Below are positions 52,230-62,739 of a DNA stretch of 64,000 nt, in pieces (the stretch's first letter is position 1; every line of letters begins with the position of its first letter). The notes under the pieces are model-generated. The model was not told the DNA's origin. It saw only the letters and a list, made by a program, of their open reading frames with translations, and ran no database searches. The stretch covers positions 33,696 to 97,695 of the forward strand of contig BPGJ01000010.1 in NCBI GenBank assembly GCA_026002975.1, in the 5' to 3' direction. The DNA comes from Acidimicrobiia bacterium (GTDB lineage Bacteria > Actinomycetota > Acidimicrobiia > Spongiisociales > ZC4RG35). The position numbers were made by a program, and so were the translations under genes.

Positions 52230-55053
52230 TCACCGGCCCAACACCTCACGGAGGAACTTGCCGGTGTACGACTCACCCACCTCCGCCACCTCCTCGGGCG
52301 TACCCACCGCCACGACCCTGCCACCTCCGTCGCCGCCCTCGGTCCGAGGTCGATCACCCAGTCGACCGACTTGATCACGTCGAGGTTGTGTTCGATCACC
52401 ACCACGGTGTTGCCGGCGTCGACCAGCCGGTGGAGGACCTGCAGCAGCCGCCGGATGTCCTCGAAGTGGAGTCCGGTGGTGGGTTCGTCGAGGATGTAGA
52501 AGGTGCGGCCGGTGGAGCGTTTCCCCAGCTCGGACGCCAGTTTCACCCGTTGGGCTTCACCGCCCGACAGGGTGGTGGCGGGCTGGCCCAGGCGGATGTA
52601 GCCGAGCCCGACGTCGTCGAGGGTCTGGAGGATCCGGGCGATCTTGGGCTGGTTGGCGAAGAACGCCAGGGCCTCCTCCACCGACATGTCCAACACGTCG
52701 GCGATGTTGTGCCCCTTCCAGGTGACCTCGAGGGTCTCCCGGTTGTACCGCCTTCCCCGACATTCCTCGCAGGGGACGTACACGTCGGGGAGGAAGTGCA
52801 TCTCGATCTTGATGGTGCCGTCGCCCCGGCAGATCTCGCAGCGCCCGCCGGTGACGTTGAACGAGAAGCGTCCCGGTTTGTATCCCCGGGCCCGTGCCTC
52901 GGGGGTGGAGGCGAACAGGGCCCGGATGTGGTCGAACACGCCGGTGTAGGTGGCCGGGTTGGAGCGGGGGGTCCTACCGATGGGCGACTGGTCGATGTCG
53001 ATCACCTTGTCGAGATGCTCCACCCCTTCTAAGGCCCGGTGGCGGCCGGGCACCACCCGGGACCGGTAGATCGCCTGGTGGAGCGCCTTGGACAGGATGT
53101 CCTCGACCAGGGTGGACTTGCCCGACCCGGACACGCCGGTGACGGCGATCAGCTTCCCCAGCGGGAAGGCCACGTCGATGTCCTTCAGGTTGTGTTCGGC
53201 GGCTCCCCGGACGACGAGCTGGTGGCCGTTCCCGGGCCGTCGGGTCGAGGGGACGGGGATGCTGCGCCGACCCGCCAGGTAGTCGCCGGTGATGGAGTCG
53301 GGGAGCGGCGCAGATGTCGTCGACGGTGCCTTGGGCGACGATGTAGCCGCCGTGCTCCCCGGCTCCGGGGCCGATGTCGACGATGTGGTCGGCGGCCCGG
53401 ATGGTGTCTTCGTCGTGTTCCACCACGATCAGGGTGTTCCCCAGGTCACGGAGACGCACCAGGGTTTCGATCAGACGCTGGTTGTCCCTCTGGTGGAGCC
53501 CGATGGAGGGCTCGTCGAGGATGTACAGCACTCCCCACAAGGCCGGAGCCGATCTGGGTGGCGAGCCTGATCCGCTGGGCCTCTCCCCCAGCCAGAGTGG
53601 CGGCCGAACGGGACAGGGTGAGGTAGTCGAGGCCCACGTCGAGGAGGAACGACAGTCGGGCCTTGATCTCCTTGAGGACCCGCTCGGCGATCTTGGCTTC
53701 CCTCTCTGTCAGGGACAGCTCGTCGAAGAAGCGGTAGGCCTGGCCGAGAGGCAGGGAGGCCACCTCGTGGATGTTCATACCCCCGACGGTGACCGCCAAC
53801 GCAACCGGGTTGAGACGCGCTCCCCCGCAGGCGTCGCAGGGCACCTCCCGCATGTACTCTTGGTAGTACTGACGGGCGCCTTCGGATTCGGCGCTCTCGT
53901 GGCGTCTCCGCAGGAACGGCAACACCCCCTCGTAGGTGGCCCAGTATTCCCGCCGCCGCCCGTACCGGTTGGTGTAGGACACCTTGATCCTCCGGTCGCC
54001 GGTTCCCCAGAGGATCGCCTCGCGGACCTCCTCTGGGAGGTCCTTCCAGGGGGTGCGGGTATCGAAGCCGAGTTCGACGGCCAGGCCTTCGAGCAGCCGT
54101 TGGAAGTAGCGCATCTTGTTGCCCGACCAGGGGGCGACGGCCCCTTCGGCGATCGACCGGTCGGGGTGGGGGATCACGAGTTCGGGGTCAACCTGGTAGC
54201 GGGTGCCGATCCCGGAACATTCGGGGCAGGCCCCGTAGGGCGAGTTGAACGAGAAGTTGCGGGGCTGGAGCTCCTCGGCGCTGAACCCGTCGTTGGGGCA
54301 GGCCAGATGCTGGGAGAAGGTCATGGTGGGCCCATCGACCACTGCCACCTCCACCACCCCCCCGGTCAGGTCGAGAGCGGTCTCCAGGCTCTGCGCCAGA
54401 CGGGTCTCGATGCCTCCCTTGACCACCAGCCGGTCGACCACCACCTCGATGGTGTGCTGGTAGTAGCGGTCGAGCCGGATCTCCTCTGTGAGGTCGTGCA
54501 GCTCCCCGTCGATCAGGGCCCGGGCGAACCCCTGACGGGCCAGGTCCTTGAGTAGCTGCTCGTATTCGCCCTTACGGCCCCTCACCACCGGGGCGAGCAC
54601 CTGGAACCGGGTGCCCTCCGGCATGGCCAGCACCTGGTCGACGATCTGGGAAGCGGTCTGCCGGGCCAGAGGAGTGCCGTCGTGCGGACAGTGCGGAATA
54701 CCCACCCGGGCCCACAGCAGGCGCATGTAGTCCCAGATCTCGGTGACGGTGCCCACCGTCGATCTCGGGTTGCGGGAGGCGGTTTTCTGGTCGATCGAGA
54801 TCGCCGGTGACAGGCCCTCGATGAAATCCACGTCGGGCTTGTCCATCTGCCCCAGGAACTGCCGGGCGTAGGCCGACAGCGACTCGACGTAGCGACGCTG
54901 CCCCTCGGCGTAGATCGTGTCGAACGCCAGCGACGACTTCCCCGACCCCGACAGACCGGTGAAGACGATCAGCTCGTTCCGGGGCAGCTCCAACTCGACG
55001 TTCTTAAGGTTGTGCTCGCGTGCACCCCTGATGTGGATGGTGTCGATGGACAT
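52230..55053 (-). CDS. uvrA: Excinuclease ABC subunit A, frame broken in assembly
   Basis: The product, about 940 aa after correction, is the damage-recognition ATPase of nucleotide excision repair. The first half ([20 protein letters not shown] at 55053) has Walker [10 protein letters not shown], zinc motif [15 protein letters not shown] and ABC signature [16 protein letters not shown]. Further segments give [17 protein letters not shown], the second Walker [16 protein letters not shown], zinc finger [17 protein letters not shown] and [17 protein letters not shown]. Frame breaks lie near 53533 (extra base), 53303 (extra C) and 52344 (missing G). The corrected end [16 protein letters not shown] stops at 52230. 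A LexA-like box lies 35 nt upstream. Confidence 0.95.
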
Positions 55054-55075
55054 AGACCTGTCGATCGGGGCTCGC

Positions 55076-55099
55076 AGTCTAGGTTCGGAACATGTGTTC
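55076..55099 (-). promoter_or_regulatory. LexA-like box and -10 element before uvrA
   Basis: GAACATGTGTTC (55088-55099) with flanks CG and GC matches 9 of the 12 fixed positions of the TCGAAC-N4-GTTCGA SOS box, with the same N4 (ATGT) as the site at 40541. On the minus strand a TAGACT -10-like hexamer (55081-55076) follows 6 nt later, and the uvrA ATG is 22 nt beyond it. Confidence 0.65.
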
Positions 55100-55115
55100 G
55101 CCCGCGGCCGGCCGT

Positions 55116-56304
55116 TCACAGCGCAGAGTGTGAGCGTCCAAACGCCTCGTCGCCCTCACCCGCGCCTTCCAATCGCCAGTTCCCGAATACATTCGGCCAC
55201 AGGCCGACAGACAGGACCACCGAAGATCGAACGAGTGTCGAAAGCACACCCGCGCCCTCCATATCGAAGCCGATCAACCAACCCAGCAACGGAATCATCC
55301 AGATAATCCAAATCCCAATCGACACCGTTCTCGTTCTAACCTCCCCGCCAAGACCCTCTCCGACACACGGAAGCAACGCAACGTCATAGTGAGACCACCC
55401 CAGCGGAACCACTAGAAGCGCCGAAGCAACCCAGAACGGATACGGCAGCCCGGCGATCCTCTCTCGCCTCCACGCCAGCCACCACGCAATGAGGATCACC
55501 GAAGCTATCCCCGCAGCACCCAAGCCGGCATCTCGGCTCAGCCAACCCCAGAGCGAACCATTAGCCGCCAACCCCGACCACCGACCCCCTCCCTCGAGCA
55601 AAGCTTGGAGTGCTCTCCGGCCATCGACACCCGGAAGCCCCAAACCCGCCAGATTTGAACCCCCAAAGACCAATAGCATCCCAGCAACTCCTCGGAGCCG
55701 TCTGTTGAAGAGCATGGGTACGACAAGCAGACCCGGAAAGACCTTCAATGTCGTCGCCAGCCCGATCAAACCGCCCCCCAACCAGGAATCTCGGCTCCTC
55801 AGCAAACGCCAGCCCAGGACGCTAGTCAGTGCCACTACCACAGATTGGGAACCCAGTACCAACGTTTCCAATACTGGATAGATCAGCAACGATCCGAGCA
55901 GCAACATCAGTAGCCTGCTTCCAGGCCATCCTGAAAGCGCCCGAAGAGACCAACACCACTAGAAGTCCGATCGAAACGCCGGTCATGATCAGCACCAGAT
56001 CCTCAAAACCGATCAATACGATTGGTGCTTGAAGAACGAATGCACCTGGCAGGCGCGGGTGGATATCGGCACGATCAGTCGAGCCACCAGTCGCAATAGC
56101 CACCGTCACGCCATTTCGCTCGGCCAACCGCCCAAGCGTGTCATAAGCATTGCCACCCTCACGCAACGCTTCGCGTGTTACGATCCAATCGGCTTTGAAG
56201 TCATAGACGCCTACGCGGTTCGATCCAAGCCCGAGGATTGCCAGCACACATCCCAACAGAAGGCCGAGCGCGATCATGAGATACAGGTGACCCTTGCTGC
56301 TCAC
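55116..56304 (-). CDS. GT87/DUF2029-type membrane glycosyltransferase, frame broken, low-GC patch
   Basis: The product of about 395 aa is a polytopic protein. The first frame from GTG 56304 ([20 protein letters not shown]) has a GT-C-like first loop [24 protein letters not shown]. After a break near 55918 the second frame runs [41 protein letters not shown] (the KVFP motif of GT87) and [15 protein letters not shown]87 enzymes use polyprenyl-phosphate-mannose in mycobacterial lipoglycan synthesis. GGAGGGG lies 7 nt before the GTG. Base composition is visibly richer in A/T than the neighbouring genes, suggesting recent acquisition. The break may be an error or a true inactivation. Confidence 0.72.
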
Positions 56305-56584
56305 GCCATTGCCCCTCCGGAGAGAAAACCTACGCATTCGCAACCACCGACACGCAGCCATGAATCGCCAACCGTCAGTGCCGCGAGTCCTATAACCTCA
56401 CCCCACCTACTGCCCACCACTCTGGATGACCAAAACCGGGACAGCGACTACACGCAGAAGTCCGTCCCGTCCAGGGACCGGGTCTATGGGTGACGCCACG
56501 TCGGCCTCTGTGGAGTTACTCCCAGCCGGTTGCCGCTAGGAATGCCATCTCCTTCCCGTCGGGTTCAGTGTTGAGGATACGGAC
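56305..56584. other. Non-coding gap upstream of the low-GC gene
   Basis: No coding sequence, tRNA or clear promoter is recognisable in these 280 nt. Composition is still lower in G/C than the flanks. It lies between the GT87-type gene start and the IS256 remnant and may hold decayed insertion-sequence DNA, but I found no terminal repeats. Confidence 0.4.
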
Positions 56585-56764
56585 TCAGGCTTGGGCGAGA
56601 GATCCAAAGCTCATGTAGCGGAGGGTGATGGCCCACTCGGAATCCCGTTAGGCAATGAGGGCACCGACGAGGCCGATGACGGATGCTCGGGTGAAGAAGA
56701 TCCCAACCAAGTAGGTGCGGCGCCGGATATCCCGGTTAAGGCGCTCCTGAACACCGTTGCTCCA
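56585..56764 (-). pseudogene. C-terminal remnant of an IS256-family transposase
   Basis: The minus strand encodes 60 codons that match the end of IS256 (Transposase_mut) enzymes: VQERLNRDIRRRTYLVGIFF, then TRASVIGLVGALIA, an in-frame TAA, then RDSEWAITLRYMSFGSL and a terminal TGA at 56585. Intact relatives read nearly the same across this stretch without the stop. Nothing of the catalytic DDE core is present upstream, where uvrB ends at 56839. It is therefore a short dead fragment left by an insertion next to uvrB. No inverted repeats or target duplications were recognised. Confidence 0.82.
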
Positions 56765-56838
56765 CACTTGCCGCCCGCAACCCCATAAACGGTTTGGGAT
56801 CTCGGACCCTGACGTCTCTTATTTCGAGCGCGAGGGCT

Positions 56839-58835
56839 TTACGGTTGGAGCCGTAGGGCTTTCAGCTCGGCGATCTCGTCCCTGAGTCGAGCCGCGTATT
56901 CGAACCTGAGCTCTCGGGCGGCTTCGTGCATCTCCTCCTCGAGGCTCATGATCAGCCTCACCAGATCGTCCCCTCCCAGGTCCAGAGGCCGCCGGTGATC
57001 CACCTCCCGCCGCCTCCGCTCCGCCGGCTGGGTCTGTGATTGAACTAGCTCGAGGATGTCGGACACCCTCTTCCGCACCGTCTGCGGGTCGATCCCATGC
57101 TCCCGGTTGTACTCCATCTGCTTGCGTCGCCGGCGATTCGTCTCCGAGATGGCCCGCCGCATGGAATCGGTCACCTGGTCGGCGTACATCACGACCTGGC
57201 CGTCCACGTTGCGGGCGGCCCGCCCGATGATCTGGATCAGGCTGGTCTCCGACCGCAAGAAGCCCTCCTTGTCGGCGTCGAGGATCGCCACCAGGGATAC
57301 TTCGGGCAGATCCAGCCCCTCCCTTAGCAGATTTATCCCGACCAGCACGTCGAACTCGCCCAGCCGGAGCTCCCGCAGGATCTGCACCCGTTCCAGCGTG
57401 TCGATCTCCGAATGCAGGTACCTGGCTCGAACCCCCATCTCCAACAGGTAGTCGGTGAGGTCTTCGGCCATCTTCTTGGTGAGGGTGGTGACCAGCACCC
57501 GCTGGTCGGCGGCGGCCCTCCTACGGATCTCCTCCAATAGGTCGTCGATCTGACCCTTGGTGGGTTTGACGACCACCTCGGGGTCGACCAGGCCTGTGGG
57601 TCGGACGATCTGTTCCACCACCTGGGACGAGTTCTCCAGCTCGAATCGGCCCGGGGTGGCCGACATGAAGATCGCCTGGGGGGTGCGTTCCAGCCACTCG
57701 TCGAACCTCAGCGGCCGGTTGTCGAGCGCCGAGGGGAGCCGGAACCCGTGTTCGACCAGGACTTCCTTCCGGGATCGGTCGCCTTCGTACTGCCCACCGA
57801 TCTGGGGGATGGTGACGTGCGACTCGTCGATCACGGTGAGGAAGTCCTTCGGGAAGTAGTCGAGGAGGGTGTATGGGGGTTCCCCAGGCGCCCTCCCGTC
57901 GAGGTGGCGGGAGTAGTTCTCGATGCCGGAGCAGAACCCGACCTCTCGCAGCATCTCCAGGTCGTAGGAGGTGCGCATTCTCAGGCGTTGGGCCTCGAGC
58001 AGCTTGCCCTCGGCGTTCCAGCTCGGCGAGGCGCTCGGCCAGTTCCTCTTCGATGGAGACGATGGCCTTCTCCATCCGTTCCCGGGCGGTGACGTAGTGG
58101 GTGGCGGGGAAGACGATGATCTCGCCGAGCTCCTCGATCACCTCCCCGGTTATCGGATCCATCCGCAGGATCCGCTCGACCTCGTCACCCCAGTATTCGA
58201 CCCGGATCACGGTCTCCTCGTAGGAGGGGAACACCTCCAGGGTGTCGCCCTTGACCCTGAACCGCCCCCGGATGAGGTTGATCTCGTTGCGTTCGTACTG
58301 GATGTCGACCAGCCGCCGACCGCGGCCTGGAGCGGATACTCCACCTCCGGCTACCAGCCGCAGGATCTGCCCTTCGTACTGCTCGGGGGACCCCAGACCG
58401 TAGATGCAGGACACCGAGGCCACGATGATCACGTCGTCTCTGGTGAGCAGCGCCGAGGTGGCCGAGTGGCGGAGACGGTCGATCTCGTCGTTGATGGTGG
58501 CGTCCTTCTCGATGTAGGTGTCGGTCTGGGGGATGTACGCCTCGGGCTGGTAGTAGTCGTAGTAGGAGACGAAGTACTCGACCCGGTTCTCGGGAAAGAA
58601 CTGGCGGAACTCGTTGGCGAGCTGGGCGGCCAACGCCTTGTTGGGTGCGATCACCAGGGTCGGTTTCTGCACCTGCTCGATCACCCAGGCGATGGTGGCC
58701 GACTTGCCCGACCCGGTGATCCCCAGCAGGGTCTGGAACCGGTCTCCCCCGCCTCACCCCTTCGGCCAGCGCGGCGATCGCCTGGGGCTGGTCCCCGGCC
58801 GGGGCGAAGTCGGCGTGGACCTTGAACGGCGGCAT
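56839..58835 (-). CDS. uvrB: Excinuclease ABC subunit B, frame broken in assembly
   Basis: The product, about 665 aa after correction, is the helicase-like damage-verifying subunit. The start [20 protein letters not shown] (58835) leads to a broken Walker A region. Removing one G near 58748 gives [18 protein letters not shown]. The middle frame has [19 protein letters not shown], the beta-hairpin that clamps DNA. An extra base near 58014 interrupts LAELER; the last frame has [19 protein letters not shown] (DEAD-like), [20 protein letters not shown] and [10 protein letters not shown]. It ends in a UVR domain ([28 protein letters not shown] in parts). The coaE-uvrB order is conserved in actinobacteria. 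Confidence 0.95.
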
Positions 58836-58845
58836 CGCGGCCAGT

Positions 58846-59953
58846 CTATGAGGGGGTTGGCGCTGGGGAGCGTCGCCTGGGTATGGCGAAGGGCCGATAG
58901 AACCCAGCTGGTGAGCACTGGGGCGATGGCGCGGCTGATGTCGAAGTAGCTCTGCCAAACCTGCCGGGTGAGGAAGAACACCATCACCGCGAACCCGACG
59001 GTCGTCAGGTCGAGGAGAGTGGGCATCCTGACAGTGCGGATGATCGTCAGCGCCGCTACGACGGCCACCACCAGCCCCACCGTTAGGTCGAACGGATCCC
59101 TAAGCCAACCGCCGAAAGCCTGGACGATCCCCTGGAGCGGCCAACCGATCTCCTGGATCGTCGGTGAACTCGTAGGGAGGTCGGCCAGCCGCCAGCGCAC
59201 GTACGCGGCCCATAGCCCGGCGGCCACCAGTGGGATGCCGGTCATCAGGACGGACCGCCGTCGATCCCGCTTCCACAGCCACAGACCTGCCCCCAACACG
59301 GCCAGAAGGTAGACCTCCCGACTGAGCACGGCCAGGGTGAACGCCGTCGTCGCCCCCACCCAACTATTACGGCGCAGCAACCAGACTCCGGCGAGGGCGA
59401 GAGCCAACGCCAAGACTCCGGCCCCCGAGATGGTCACCTCCGACAGGACCCCCGGGTTGAGGGCGAAGCTCAACCCCCACCATGGCGACCCGCCCATCGC
59501 TTCGACGTATCGAGCCGTCACCCAGGTGCCAGCCCCGAGAGCCAAGACATTGACGACGATCATCCCCCACATCACCCATCGGGGAGGAAACAGCCCGAAC
59601 CCGCCCGCCAGTGTCGGGTACAACATTCTCTGAGCCCGATAGGTGGGGCGGTCGAGGACCGCGGCGTGATCTTCGGGATCGAGCAGAAAGGGGTCGTTGG
59701 CCAGAGCGAAGAAGAACTTGCCGTCGTGTCCCAACGCAGGTCGAGGATCCACCTCATGCAACAAGGCCCTCCCATAGGACAAGGTTTCGTCAGCCTCCTC
59801 GCCGAAGGCGAGAAAGATCGTTGGATCCCATGAGTAGGCGACCAGAGTGCGGATCACCAATATCGAGCCGATGAAGGTGCCTACAAGCCCGATCTTCCAG
59901 GCTGTGATGCCGAACCCGAGGCGGTAGGATCGAGCTTCCCTTGGCTCAGCCAA
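58846..59953 (-). CDS. Polytopic membrane protein (GT-C-like), paralogue of the 48751 gene
   Basis: This protein of about 370 aa has roughly ten helices. It carries ALGHDGKFFFALANDPFLLDP followed by YRAQRMLYPTLAGGFG, matching the loop of the protein encoded at 48751, and FTLAVLSREVYLLAVLGAG, typical of GT-C membrane enzymes. TTG 59953 overlaps the coaE stop by 8 nt. As read, the frame continues to 58754 and overlaps the start of uvrB by 82 nt. Removing one base from the CCCCC run just before it gives a TAG at 58846, which is probably the real end. Function unknown; surface sugar transfer is inferred. Confidence 0.72.
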
Positions 59954-60530
59954 ATTCGTTCTCCTCTAGCAAGCGGCAAAGCTCGGCCTCGAGAGTGCCC
60001 AAATCGTCGTCGTTGACCAGCACCAGGTCGGCCAGATCGAGCCACTCCGAGTCGGATGGTTGGGCGGCCAGACGAGCATCGACGTCCTCGGGATCCATGC
60101 CCCGATCCAGCAGGCGCCGTCGACGACCGGACTCCGGGGCGTAGACGACCACCAGCGTCCAGCCCGAGCGGTCGACGGCCTTGGGAACCGAAACCTCCAG
60201 TGCCAGGTCGGCCTCGGGCGGGACCGACTCGACCCATCGCCGTACCTTCTCTCGGACCAGGGGATGAATCAGCCCTTCCAGGCGGCGCAACTCCGCAGGG
60301 TCTCCGAACACGACTGCTGCCAGCTTCCCCCGGTCTACTCGACCGCCGACGATGGCACGTGGCCAGATGCGCTCCACCTCGGCCATCACGGAAGGTGACT
60401 GGAGGGCTTCATGGGCGAGCGAGTCGGCGTCGAGAGTGAGGAATCCCTTCGATTCCAGCAGGGCCCTCACCGTGCTCTTTCCGGAGCCGATCCCCCCGGT
60501 GATCATCCAGCGTCTTCCCCGATGAGCCAC
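59946..60530 (-). CDS. coaE: Dephospho-CoA kinase
   Basis: This 194-aa enzyme performs the last step of coenzyme A synthesis, phosphorylating the ribose 3'-OH. Walker A is TGGIGSGKSTVRALLES near residue 12. LDADSLAHEAL and the AVVFGDPAELRRLEGLIHPLV lid segment follow, and DLVLVNDDDLGTLE ends the fold. The GTG at 60530 places the P-loop at the family's usual position; an earlier start at 60578 would add 16 residues overlapping the divergent kinase promoter. It is divergent from the histidine kinase gene (27 nt between starts). Confidence 0.93.
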   Translation of the reverse strand: MAHRGRRWMITGGIGSGKSTVRALLESKGFLTLDADSLAHEALQSPSVMAEVERIWPRAIVGGRVDRGKLAAVVFGDPAELRRLEGLIHPLVREKVRRWVESVPPEADLALEVSVPKAVDRSGWTLVVVYAPESGRRRRLLDRGMDPEDVDARLAAQPSDSEWLDLADLVLVNDDDLGTLEAELCRLLEENEFG

Positions 60531-60556
60531 GTTCGGCAATGTAGCCTGGGCAGGCA

Positions 60557-62041
60557 GTGGAACCGGTCCGATCGTCACGCCTGGTCATGCGGCTCGTCGG
60601 TGCCCTGCGTTGGGTCGGGTTGGTGATAGGCATTGGAGCTTCGATCGTCGCAGAGCAGGGATCTCCGCTGTCACTCCTGGCGGCGGCACCGGCGGGCGTG
60701 TACGTGATCATCGCCTCCTCGGCCCCAACCCGCATCTTGGATCGACCGCTGATCAAGGAGCTGGTGGGTTTGATGGGCGTGGTGCTGGTGATGACCTCGG
60801 TCATCCTGACCGGCCTCACCACCAGCCCATATCTCCTCCTCTCTCTGGTGCCCGCCACCGAGGTCGCCGTGCTCGGCGGACTGAGGCTGGGGATCACCAC
60901 CGGCGCCTTCGCAGCCGGGTTGTTCGTCCTGGCCGCTTCAGCAAACGGCGTCGTAACCGGGGCGACCGGCCCGGCGTTGCTGTACGTGGCGTTGCCGGCC
61001 CTGGTCGGCTACGTGATGAAACTCCTCGCCGACTCCGAGGAGCGGACCACCCATCTCCAGGTCGAGGCGAAGACCCTGGCGGACCGGACGAAGCAGCTCG
61101 AGATCGCCCATCAGCTCCTCACCCGGCTGGAATCCATCGTGTCGTCGGAGACCGTGTCCCCGGTCGCGGTGGCCGAGGCTGCTCTCAAGGTGCTGGAAAC
61201 CGCATATCCGGGGGTGTCGGGTCGGGTGTACTTGGCAGGAGAGCGAGGGCCGGTGTTGGTGAGCAGCGTCGGGGAGCCACCCGAGGAGGCGGTACGCACT
61301 CAGGTCCCACTCAACGTTGGTGGACGCACGGTGGGATGGGTGAGTCTCGCCACCCGCCAGGGTCTGGCAGCCGAAGAGCTCAACCACCTGGAAGAGCTGC
61401 TCAAACCGGCGGCGCTGGCGTTTTCCAACCTGTTGATGCTCGAGACCATCGCCCGGAGAGCGGTCGAGCGGGAACGCACCCGACTGGCCCGGGAGCTGCA
61501 CGACGAGATCGGACCTTCCCTGGCCGCCCTGGGCCTCTCCTTGGACGCGGCCATCACGCAGGGCCTGGCCGACGGACCCCTGGCCGAACAGCTCCAGGTC
61601 CTCCGGAGTCGGGTGAGCACCCTGGTGGACGACGTCAGGGGAGCCGTGGCCGACCTTCGCTCGGGTGCCGGAGGGTCGCTCCGACGCCACCTGGAGGAGC
61701 TAAGGACCGAGCTTCCAGCGTCGTTCGATATGGAGATCCGCCTGGACGAGTACCGCCCTCCCAGACCGTCGCTGGGCGGTCACCTCAAGGCGATGATCGC
61801 CGAAGCCGTGCGCAACGCGGTCCGTCACTCCGGCGGACGCAAGGTGGTGGTCGAAGGGTGGGTGGATTTCGACCGGGGGCGTGTCGCGGTCATCGACGAT
61901 GGACACGGGTTCGAGCCGGACGAGCTGCCTGCCGGTCACTATGGGCTCCTGGGGATCAAGGAGCGGGCAAGAGAGAACGGGATCGAAGTGAAGATCGAGT
62001 CTGGTCCGGAGGGAAGTAGCCTCGAGTTCAGATGGGGTTGA
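60557..62041 (+). CDS. NarL-type sensor histidine kinase
   Basis: This 494-aa membrane kinase has an N-terminal region of about four to five helices (residues about 10-150), a linker coil (158-190) and a GAF-like domain (about 190-295, ASPVAVAEAALKVLETAYPGV). The HisKA_3 dimerisation helix has the phospho-accepting H315 in RELHDEIGPSLAALG. A HATPase_c domain follows (AEAVRNAVRHSGG N-box, VIDDGHGFEPDELPAGHYGLLGIKERA). The signal is unknown. GTG start; ATG 60587 is possible. The response regulator follows after 4 nt. Confidence 0.93.
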   Translation: MEPVRSSRLVMRLVGALRWVGLVIGIGASIVAEQGSPLSLLAAAPAGVYVIIASSAPTRILDRPLIKELVGLMGVVLVMTSVILTGLTTSPYLLLSLVPATEVAVLGGLRLGITTGAFAAGLFVLAASANGVVTGATGPALLYVALPALVGYVMKLLADSEERTTHLQVEAKTLADRTKQLEIAHQLLTRLESIVSSETVSPVAVAEAALKVLETAYPGVSGRVYLAGERGPVLVSSVGEPPEEAVRTQVPLNVGGRTVGWVSLATRQGLAAEELNHLEELLKPAALAFSNLLMLETIARRAVERERTRLARELHDEIGPSLAALGLSLDAAITQGLADGPLAEQLQVLRSRVSTLVDDVRGAVADLRSGAGGSLRRHLEELRTELPASFDMEIRLDEYRPPRPSLGGHLKAMIAEAVRNAVRHSGGRKVVVEGWVDFDRGRVAVIDDGHGFEPDELPAGHYGLLGIKERARENGIEVKIESGPEGSSLEFRWG

Positions 62042-62045
62042 GGAG

Positions 62046-62678
62046 ATGCTGAGGATCGTGATCGCCGACGACCATCGCCTCTTCGCCGAAGGTTTGGCCG
62101 ACGCCCTCAACTCAGTTCCCGACATGCGAGTGGTGGGGGTGGTAGGAGACGGCAACGAGCTGGCCGGCTTCCTCGAGCGGCAGCCCGCCGACGTCGTGTT
62201 GCTCGATCTGGAGATGCCCGGCGGCGGCATGGAGGCCTTGAGGCGGCTCCCTGCCGGCGTCCCGGCGTTGATGGTGACCATGCACGCCACACCAGAGGTC
62301 TATCGGGATGCGGTGAAGCGGGGAGCCCAGGGGGTGCTCTCCAAGTCGGTGCCGCTGGCGATGCTGGCCGCCGCCGTGCGAGCCGCGGCCGACGGCAAGA
62401 CACTGCCGTGGTCGGCCACCGAACTGGAAGCAGAACTCGCGGTCTATTCGAGCCCGAAACTCGACCCGGGCGCGGCGGCCTTGACGGCCCGCGAGATCGA
62501 GATCCTCGAGCTCCTCGCCCGAGGGATTTCGTCGACCGAAGAGCTCGCAGAACGGCTCTACATATCGCAGAAGACCGTCAAGAACCATTTGGCCTCCATC
62601 TTCCAGAAGCTGTCGGTGTCGGACCGCACCCAGGCTGCCATCGAGGCAATACGCCTGGGGATCGCCAAACCCAAGTAG
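62046..62678 (+). CDS. NarL/FixJ-family response regulator
   Basis: This 210-aa regulator has a receiver domain with acidic DD in IVIADDHRLFAEGLADAL, the phosphorylation site D54 in VVLLDLEMPGG and the lysine near 109 (GVLSKSVPLA). A LuxR HTH (LTAREIEILELLARGISSTEELAERLYISQKTVKNHL in parts, residues about 145-200) is at the C terminus. It pairs with the upstream kinase. Two Flp pilin genes follow within 320 nt and are plausible targets. Confidence 0.94.
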   Translation: MLRIVIADDHRLFAEGLADALNSVPDMRVVGVVGDGNELAGFLERQPADVVLLDLEMPGGGMEALRRLPAGVPALMVTMHATPEVYRDAVKRGAQGVLSKSVPLAMLAAAVRAAADGKTLPWSATELEAELAVYSSPKLDPGAAALTAREIEILELLARGISSTEELAERLYISQKTVKNHLASIFQKLSVSDRTQAAIEAIRLGIAKPK

Positions 62679-62686
62679 AAGGGGTT

Positions 62687-62702
62687 TTGGGCCTGTGGGC
62701 CC
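62687..62702 (+). promoter_or_regulatory. Short hairpin between response regulator and pilin gene
   Basis: TGGGCC and GGCCCA form a perfect 6-bp stem around TGTG, 8 nt after the regulator stop. No T-run follows, so it may be a processing or attenuation element rather than a terminator. Confidence 0.3.
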
Positions 62703-62739
62703 ATGGCCGATCCCTTGCTGGATGCCTATGTTCGAGGGC

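Noticed and set aside
56029..56493. Plus-strand frame of 154 codons in the low-GC patch
   Set aside because: It is antisense to the first frame of the GT87-type gene, lacks a ribosome site and has no recognisable domain.
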